A stretch of DNA of 64,000 nt, taken from assembly GCA_030544215.1 (NCBI GenBank), contig JARZZO010000004.1:42025980-42089979 (forward strand), read 5' to 3'. The DNA comes from Zantedeschia hybrid cultivar (Eukaryota > Streptophyta > Magnoliopsida > Alismatales > Araceae). The first letter of the stretch is position 1. Each line of letters begins with the position of its first letter. A model generated the notes under the pieces. That model ran no database searches, was not told the origin of the DNA, and worked only from the letters and a program-made list of their open reading frames with translations. The translations under genes were made by a program, and so were the position numbers. Positions 56,953-64,000 of this stretch are shown in pieces.

Positions 56953-58512
56953 CACTGCTGAGGTCGCGTCTTCGGCCGAAGCTCCTCCGACCGCAGAGGG
57001 TACTGAAGCTTCGGCTGAGGGTAAGTCGGTCTTGAATCGTGGAGTTGCGCGCTGTAAGTTATTAACCCCTCTGTCTTCTATTTGCAGCAATGTCTGGGAT
57101 TCGAGGTCTCCTCAGCCCAATGGCCCAACAGTCCGGCCGATCTCAATCGTCTCGACCGCAGGCGGCGGGAGGGGGCGGACGAGGCGTGGCTCCGAGCGTC
57201 CGGGCCGCGATAACGACAGCGGCTTCTGTCGAGGGCCGTGCTGCTGCTGCTGCTCTCTCTCTCGAGAGAAAAGGCAAGTCGGTCGTCCGAAGGGGCGGCC
57301 GGCTATCGAAGCGGGGCCGGGTGGACGAGCCCGGTGAAATAGAGCCTGCCCCGGCAGCTAAGAGGCCAACCGCTGCCCGAGGGGCCCCGCTCTCGTCGCC
57401 TCCCGAAGCGCCGAGGGGCGATTCTCCTTCGGCCGCGACGGCGGGTGCAGAAGACCTTGGAGGTTCCGGGTCGCAGGCATCTCGCGATCATGAGCGCGAG
57501 CTATGGGTCTCGGAACTGGGGATCTATAGGGACGAGAGTCTGGAGGACCCTCAAACGTGCCTGGACCTGCTCCGAGGCTTGACCCTCCCGACGGCCGAGG
57601 ACGAGCTGAAGAAGCTGTCCGCGAATGAGTTGGCGTCGCTGAGCACTCGACTGTCTGTCCAGGTAAAAACTTCTTTACGCGCCTTGGTCTAATATTTCCC
57701 TTGGCTCGTTTCGGGGTTTGCTGATTTCTGTTTGCTTTTGGCTATAGGCCGCGGTCACGTGTGGTACCCTGATTCGCCGTCAGGTGACCATTCACCAAAA
57801 GCTCCGGGACGCCGAACAGGCATTGGACCAGTCGGCTTCTGGCGAGGGCGCCCCGACGCGACGTGGTTTTGAGGCCAGCGTCGACTGGTTGCTGGAGGCA
57901 AATGCCTGGACGCGGGCTGAGCTGGAGAAGCAAAAGGAGGCGGCTCGCGCTTCCTCCGAGGCCAAGTCGAAGGCCGAGCGGGAGAAGGAGAAGGTCGAAA
58001 AGGAGCTGGAGGCGGTCCGGGCCGAAATTAAGGCACTTAAGGCCGAGATCCAGGAAAAGGACGCCCAGCGGGCCAGCGATCGCCGCCGCCATGCCGAGGA
58101 GACGTCGGCTCTGAGGCTAGACCTGGAGGCTAAGGCCGAAGAGGCTGCACGCACAGCCGTAGCCAGCTATAAGGCTGGCCCAGATTATGCCGATGAGATA
58201 ATCCAGGCCCAGCTGTTAGCGGCTTCGTCCGTTTTTAGCATAGGGCTGGCCGCTGCCCAAAAGGCGTGTCCGGCCATGGACCTGACCGGCATCGTCCTTC
58301 CAACGGACGAGGAAGGCGAAGTGCTCCTATCTTGGTGGAAGGAGCTCAAGGCTGAAAGAGCTTCGGCCTCGGCGGAAGGCGATGCGGCCGTTCCTGACGA
58401 GGTAGCTCCCCTGGATGCCGCCCCTGCCGAGGCCGTTCAGGTCGATGATTCTCCCTCCCCATCTCCTGGCCAGAGCCCTGTTGATGTAGATGGTGAGAAC
58501 ACCGAAGGCTAA

Positions 58513-58741
58513 TATGGGGGCTTGTCCTAGTTTTTGTTTTGTCTTTACTTGAAAGACTGCGGCTAGATGTACGGCCGATTTTGTACTATGTTCTTCATGT
58601 ATATAAAAAGTACTTTGCTTCTTCTTTGCGTTCTGAATGGATGACTGAGTCTGGTTCTTCTTGTGTCCGAGACCTTATTTCTGTTTAGATGCGGCTTGCA
58701 CGGCTGAAGCCTAATCCAGATTCGGATACGGACTTGAAGAA
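58513..58741. other. 3' flank of the Tat-B antisense gene
   Basis: Noncoding T-rich stretch. No AATAAA seen; GTATATAAAAAG near 58599 may act in 3' end formation. Confidence 0.35.
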
Positions 58742-61700
58742 GAACGTCGCTCCCGATACGGTTTGCGTGGCCGAGGCCACTACCGATACGGTTTATACGG
58801 ACTTGGAGAGAATAGCATGCCACTCCCGATACGGTTTACATGGCCGAAGCCACTCCCGGTACGGTTTACACGGACTTAGAGAGAATACCATGCTGCTCCC
58901 GATACGGTTTGCATGGCCGAAGCCACTCCCGGTACGGTTTACACGGACTTAGAGAGAATACCATGCCGCTCTCGATACAGTTTACATGGCCGAAGCCACT
59001 TCCGGTACGGTTTACACGGACTTAGAGAGAATACCATGCCGCTCCCGATACGGTTTAGATGGCTGAAGCCACTTCCGGTACGGTTTACACGGACTTAGAG
59101 AGAATACCATGCCGCTCCCGATACGGTTTACGTGGCCAAAGCCACTTCCGGTACGGTTTACACGGACTTAGAGAGAATACTATGCCGCTCCCGATATGGT
59201 TTGCATGGCCGAAGCCACTCCCGGTACGGTTTACATAGACTTAGAGAGAATACCATGCCGCTCCCGATACGGTTTACATGGCCGAAGCCACTTCCGGTAC
59301 GGTTTACACGGACTTAGAGAGAATCCCATGCCGCTCCCGATACGGTTTGCATGGCTGAAGCCACTCCCGGTACGGTTTACATGGACTTAGAGAGAATACC
59401 ATGCCGCTCCCGATACGGTTTGCATGGCCGAAGCCACTCCCGGTACGGTTTACACGAACTTAGAGAGAATACCATGCCGCTCTCGATACGGTTTACATGG
59501 CCGAAGCCACTCCCGGTACGGTTTACACGGACTTAGAGAGAATACCATGCCGCTCCCGATACGGTTTACATGGCCGAAGCCTCTCCCGGTACGGTTTACA
59601 CGGACTTAGAGAGAATACCATGCCGCTCCCGATACGGTTTGCATAGCCGAAGCCACTTCGGTACGGTTTACACGGACTAAGAGAGAATACCATGCCGCAC
59701 CCGATACGGTTTGCATGGCCGAAGCCACTCCCGGTACGGTTTACACAGACTTAGAGAGAATACAATGCCGCTCCCGATACGGTTTACATGGCTGAAGCCA
59801 CTTCCGGTACGGTTTACACGGACTTAGAGAGAATACTATGCCGCTCCCGATACGGTTTGCATGGCCGAAGCCACTCTCGGTACGGTTTACACGGACTTAG
59901 AGAGAATACCATGCCGCTCCCGATACAGTTTGCATGGCCGAAGCCACTCCCGGTACGGTTTACACGAACTTAGAGAGAATACCATGCCGCTCCCGATACG
60001 GTTTACATGGCCGAAGCCACTCCCGGTACGGTTTACACGGACTTAGAGAGAATACCATGCCGCTCCCGATACGGTTTGCATGGCCGAAGCCACTCCCGGT
60101 ACGGTTTACACGAACATAGAGAGAATACCATGCCGCTCCCGATACGGTTTACATGGCCGAAGCCACTCCCGGTACGGTTTACACGGACTTAGAGAGAATA
60201 CCATGCCGCTCCCGATACGGTTTACATGGCCGATGCCTCTCCCGGTACGGTTTACACGGACTTAGAGAGAATACCATACCGCTCCCGATACGGTTTACAT
60301 GGCCGAAGCCACTTCCGGTACGGTTTACACGGACTTAGAGAGAATACCATGCCGCTCCCGATACGGATTGCATGGCCGAAGCCACTCCCGGTACGGTTTA
60401 CACAGACTTAGAGAGAATACCATGCCGCTCCCGATACGGTTTACATGGCCGAAGCCACTTCCGGTACGGTTTACACGGAGATAGAGAGAATACCATGCCG
60501 CTCCCGATACGGTTTGCATGGCCGAAGCCACTCCCGGTACGGTTTACACGGACTTAGAGAGAATACCATGCCGCTCCCGATACGGTTTGGATGGCCGAAG
60601 CCACTCCCGGTACGGTTTACACGAACTTAGAGAGAATACCATGCCGCTCCCAATACGGTTTGTATGGCCGAAGCCACTCCCGGTACGGTTTACACGAACT
60701 TAGAGAGAATACCATGCCGCTCCCGATATGGTTTACATGGCCGAAGCCACTTCCGGTACGGTTTACACGGACTTAGAGAGAATACCATGCCGCTCCCGAT
60801 ACGGTTTACATGGCCGAAGCCTCTCCCGGTACGGTTTACACGGACTTAGAGAGAATACCATGCCGCTCCCGATACGGTTTGCATAGCCGAAGCCACTTCG
60901 CTACGGTTTACACGGACTTAGAGAGAATACCATGCTGCTCCCTATACGGTTTGCATGGCCGAAGCCACTCCCGGTACGGTTTACACAGACTTAGAGAGAA
61001 GACCATGCCGCTCCCGATACGGTTTACATGGCCGAAGCCACTTCCGGTACGGTTTACACGGACTTAGAGAGAATACCATGCCGCTCCCGATACGGTTTGC
61101 ATGGCCGAAGCCACTCCCGGTACGGTTTACACGGACTTTGAGAGAATACCATGCCGCTCCCGATACGGTTTGCATGGCCGAAGCCACTCCCGGTACGGTT
61201 TACACGAATTTAGAGAGAATACCATGCCGCTCCCGATACGGTTTACATGGCCGAGGCCACTCCCGGTACGGTTTACACGGACTTAGAGAGAATTCCATGC
61301 CGCTCCCGATACGGTTTGCTTGGCCGAAGCCACTCCCGGTACGGTTTACACGAACTTAGAGAGAATACCATGCCGCTCCCGATACGGTTTACATGGCCGA
61401 AGCCACTCCCGGTACGGTCTACACGGACTTAGAGAGAATACCATGCCGCTCCCGATACGGTTTACATGGCCGAAGCCTCTCCCGGTATGGTTTACACGGA
61501 CTTGGAGAGAATACCATGCCGCTCCCGATACGGTTTACATGGCCGAAGACACTTCCGGTATGGTTTACACGGACTTAGAGAGAATACCATGCCGCTCCTG
61601 GTACGGTTTGCATGGCCGAAGCCACTCCCGGTACGGTTTACACAGACTTAGAGAGAATACCATGCCGCTCCCGATACGGTTTACATGGCCGAAGCCACTT

Positions 61701-62611
61701 CCGGTACGGTTTACACGGAGTTAGAGAGAATACCATGCCGCTCCAGATACGGTTTGCATGGCCGAAGCCACTCCCGGTACGGTTTACACGGACTTAGAGA
61801 GAATACCATGCCGCTCCCGATACGGTTTGCATGGCCGAAGCCACTCCCGGTACGGTTTACATGAACTTAGAGAGAATACCATGCCGCTCCCGATACGGTT
61901 TACATGGCCGAAGCCACTCCCGGTACGGTTTACACGGACTTAGAGAGAATACCATGCCGCTCACGATACGGTTTACATGGCCGAAGCCTCTCCCGGTACG
62001 GTTTACACGGACTTAGAGAGAATACCATGCCGCTCCCGATACGGTTTGCATAGCCAAAGCCACTCCCGGTACGGTTTACACAGACTTAGAGAGAATACCA
62101 TGCTGCTCCCGATACGGTTTGCATGGCCGAAGCCACTCCCGGTACGGTTTACACGGACTTAGAGAGAATACCATGCCGCTCCCGATACGGTTTACATGGC
62201 CGAAGCCACTCCCGGTACAGTTTACACGGACTTAAAGAGAATATCATGTCGCTCCCGATACGGTTTACATGGCCGAAGCCACTCCCGGTATGGTTTACAC
62301 GGACTTAGAGAGAATACCATGCCGCTCCCGATACGGTTTGCATGGCCGAAGCCACTCCCAGTACGGTTTACACGGACTTAGAGAGAATACCATGCCGCTC
62401 CCGATACGGTTTACATGGCTGAAGCGACTCCCGGTACGGTTTACACGGACTTAGAGAGAATACCATGCCGCTCCCGATACGGTTTACATGGCCGAAGCCA
62501 GTCCCGGTACGGTTTACACGGACTTAGAGAGAATACCATGCCGCTCCCGATACGGTTTACATGGCCGAAGCCACTCCCGGTACGGTTTACACGGACTTAG
62601 AGAGAATACCA
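58742..62611. repeat. 73-bp tandem array, about 53 units
   Basis: Units average 73 bp, with a few of 72 (near 59651 and 60893). Each unit is itself two related halves: one with CTCCCGATACGGTTTACATGG, one with CTCCCGGTACGGTTTACACGG. The second half is followed by ACTTAGAGAGAATACCATGC. Variation is mostly single bases (TTTACA/TTTGCA, CACTCC/CACTTC/CCTCTCC). The array lies between the convergent 3' ends of the antisense gene and of pol. Tandem repeats in the 3' noncoding region of Tat/Ogre elements are known seeds of satellite DNA. 73 is not a multiple of three, so the many 61-codon frames are by-products. Confidence 0.95.
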
Positions 62612-62653
62612 AACATGGCATCTTAAAAGGAGAAATTTATTCATGCCTTCCGG

Positions 62654-64000
62654 CTAAATTCCGGGGGTAGCAACTTGCATGAAATAACGCCGAAGGCGCT
62701 CCACATTCCAGGTGCGAGGGAGAGGTTGGCCCGAAAGGGTTTCCAACCGATAAGCCCCTCGTCGAATTACCTCCCTTACGCGATATGGTCCTTCCCAGTT
62801 GGGGGAAAGCTTCCCTGCGGCTTCGGCTGGTTTAGATGCATGAGCATTTCTCAACACGAGGCTCCCAGTTTCAAAGCTTCGGGGCTTCACTCGAGTGTTG
62901 TGGTATCTGGCCATGTGCTGCTGATAAGCTGCTAGCCGAATGCGAGCTTTATCTCTGGTTTCTTCTATGAGATCAAGATGATCCTTTAAGGGTTCCCCAT
63001 TGGCTTCCGGATCATAAGTAAGGACTCTCGGAGAGGGAAGGCCGATTTCGACAGGAATAACGGCTTCTATACCATAAGCCATGCAAAACGGGGTTTCGCC
63101 GGTTGGGGTTCGGCTTGTAGTCCGATACGCCCAAAGAACACTTGGTAGCTCTTCCACCCATCGGCCTTTGGCTTCGCCGAGGCGAGTCTTCAATCCTTGT
63201 AGCAGACTTCGGTTAGTGACCTCGACCTGGCCGTTTGCCCGGGGGTGCGCTACTGAAGTGAACTTATGGAGAATGCCGAAGCTGGCGTAGTTGTCATTGA
63301 ACCGACGGCTGTCGAATTGTTTGCCGTTATCTGAGATGATGGCCCGGGGGATGCCGTACCGGCAGATGATGGACTTCCATACGAAGTTCCAAGCATTGCT
63401 ATCGGTTATGGACGCGAGGGGTTCGGCTTCTACCCATTTAGTGAAGTAATCTATTGCTACGATAAGGAACTTCCTTTGACCTATGGCGACGGGAAAGGGC
63501 CCCAGGAGGTCGATTCCCCATTGGGCGAAAGGCCAGGGGTCGGATAAAGGAGTTAGAAGAGTTGCTGATTGGTGGTTGAGGGAGCTGAACCTCTGGCATT
63601 GATCGCAGCGACGGACGAGGGCAATTGCATCCTCTCGGAGCGTCAGCCATCGGTATCCCTGCCTTAGAAGCTTGTGAGCTAGGGCCCTTCCTCCCGCATG
63701 TGCTCCGCATACCCCTTCATGTACCTCTCGCATGGCATAGTCAACTTCGGCCGGGCCGAGGCATCGCAGAAGTGGTCGGCCGAAGGACTTTTTATATAAT
63801 AGCCCGTCCAAGAGAAGGAAGTGAGATGAACGCTGCCGAATGTGTTTTGCTTCCTTTGGATCGGGCGGGACTTCTCCTTGGAGGAGGAAAGTGACTAGGG
63901 GAGTCATCCAGGTCTCGGTCTCGGCTTCGGTCACTTGCATGACCTCGGGCTCTTCGAGGCTTGGCTCGGCGAGTTCTTCTACAAGAATCATCCGGCCTCC
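62654..64000 (-). CDS. pol: Tat-B integrase, C-terminal part of pol (partial)
   Basis: At least 445 codons, open to the right edge and ending at 62654. It contains the zinc-binding region (HEGVCGAHAGG...CDQC) and the catalytic core with all three acidic residues: D in WGIDLLGP, D in ISDNGKQF, E in NGQVEVTNR. The C-terminal DNA-binding part (LSPNWEGPYRV, GAYRLETLSG) ends with RYFMQVATPGI. No stop or frameshift is seen, in contrast with Tat-A, so Tat-B pol may be young at least here. The upstream RT and RNase H should follow beyond 64000. Confidence 0.93.
   Translation of the reverse strand, partial: GGRMILVEELAEPSLEEPEVMQVTEAETETWMTPLVTFLLQGEVPPDPKEAKHIRQRSSHFLLLDGLLYKKSFGRPLLRCLGPAEVDYAMREVHEGVCGAHAGGRALAHKLLRQGYRWLTLREDAIALVRRCDQCQRFSSLNHQSATLLTPLSDPWPFAQWGIDLLGPFPVAIGQRKFLIVAIDYFTKWVEAEPLASITDSNAWNFVWKSIICRYGIPRAIISDNGKQFDSRRFNDNYASFGILHKFTSVAHPRANGQVEVTNRSLLQGLKTRLGEAKGRWVEELPSVLWAYRTTSRTPTGETPFCMAYGIEAVIPVEIGLPSPRVLTYDPEANGEPLKDHLDLIEETRDKARIRLAAYQQHMARYHNTRVKPRSFETGSLVLRNAHASKPAEAAGKLSPNWEGPYRVREVIRRGAYRLETLSGQPLPRTWNVERLRRYFMQVATPGI

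Larger units (their letters stand above)
54575..58512 (+). pseudogene. Transposase_28-like antisense gene of Tat-B
   Basis: Exon 1 runs 54575-57020 and is interrupted by a solo LTR (55584-56952); removing it with one CACTG keeps the frame. Exons 2 and 3 are 57088-57662 and 57748-58512, GT-AG, phases consistent. Exon 1 encodes a Ser-rich start and then the plant gypsy-associated Transposase_28-like domain (SFSIYEESFRAGFRLPLSTF, PNSGRTVYAFLAML, SIHDWKKNFILV). Exon 2 is basic and low-complexity. Exon 3 is a long coiled coil (AEREKEKVEKELEAVRAEIK) with an acidic Pro/Ser tail. Stops TAA 54617 and TAG 55121, 55409 and 55421 break it. Despite the name no transposase activity is established. It takes the same place as the PMD gene in Tat-A. 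Confidence 0.8.
43515..64000 (-). mobile_element. Tat-B, a second Tat-lineage element (runs off the window)
   Basis: 3' LTR 43515-53684 (split by Copia-like element 2), polypurine tract 53685-53705, antisense Transposase_28-like gene 54575-58512, 73-bp repeat array, and intact integrase on the minus strand to the right edge. The plan equals that of Tat-A but sequences are unrelated outside pol. The remaining pol, gag and 5' LTR lie beyond 64000. Confidence 0.85.

Noticed and set aside
54575..58512. Ordinary host gene
   Set aside because: Its domain is known from gypsy-associated ORFs, and it lies between polypurine tract and integrase of Tat-B exactly as the PMD gene does in Tat-A.
58742..62611. 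CRISPR-like array
   Set aside because: Units are near-identical over their full length with no unique spacers, and the context is plant retrotransposon DNA.
58840..62670. Dozens of overlapping 61-codon plus-strand reading frames
   Set aside because: They arise because the 73-bp unit shifts frame at each copy. The repeat explains them; there is no independent coding signal.

Overview
This window is nuclear DNA of a flowering plant. The evidence is nested LTR retrotransposons of Ty3/gypsy (Tat lineage) and Ty1/copia type, plant-only domains (plant mobile domain, DUF7745-like, Transposase_28-like), GT-AG introns, TATA boxes and AATAAA signals. I see no ordinary host gene; nearly every base belongs to a retroelement or a fragment of one.

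Layout. An outer Tat element (Tat-A1, minus strand) enters from the left edge and ends in an LTR at 36088-42613. A complete sister element (Tat-A2, 1124-20552, minus strand, 5-bp target duplication GACGT) sits inside an exon of its antisense gene. A Copia-like element (25059-34307, TSD GTTAG) sits inside its RNase H region. A 5.3-kb solo LTR (36709-42031, TSD TGTCC) sits inside its LTR. A second LTR-flanking end of the Tat-A family (42614-42915) and a Ty1/copia RT scrap (42916-43514) follow. A different Tat element (Tat-B, minus strand, 43515 to beyond the right edge) comes next. Its 3' LTR is split by a second Copia-like element (44224-53481, TSD GGGCC), and its antisense gene is split by a solo LTR (55584-56952, TSD CACTG).

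Shared plan of the Tat elements. gag-protease-RT-RNase H-second RNase H-integrase lie on the minus strand. Between the integrase end and the 3' LTR are genes on the opposite strand: a DUF7745-like gene plus a multi-exon plant-mobile-domain gene in Tat-A, and a Transposase_28-like gene in Tat-B. The DUF7745-like gene and the Transposase_28-like gene each have a visible TATA box. The sense and antisense units converge on an interval that holds tandem repeats, unrelated in sequence between copies; in Tat-B it is a 3.9-kb array of a 73-bp unit.

Main candidates for something new. (1) Tat-A noncoding DNA carries 29 copies of a 20-bp palindromic site, GCGTC-N10-GACGC, always with a 10-base spacer of variable sequence. 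They cluster in LTR U3, around the antisense promoters, in the first intron and in the leader. The other two long-terminal-repeat families carry their own, different palindromes. This resembles the family-private motif arrays read by transposon-encoded anti-silencing proteins. (2) The two Copia-like elements are saturated with short perfect hairpins through LTRs, leader and decayed pol. They include four stem-loops with one shared loop and changing stems just before the gag-like ATG, and duplicated hairpins with compensatory changes. These look like selected RNA structure, possibly packaging signals of a non-autonomous family.

All positions, counts and matches come from reading by eye; no alignment, folding or database search was run.
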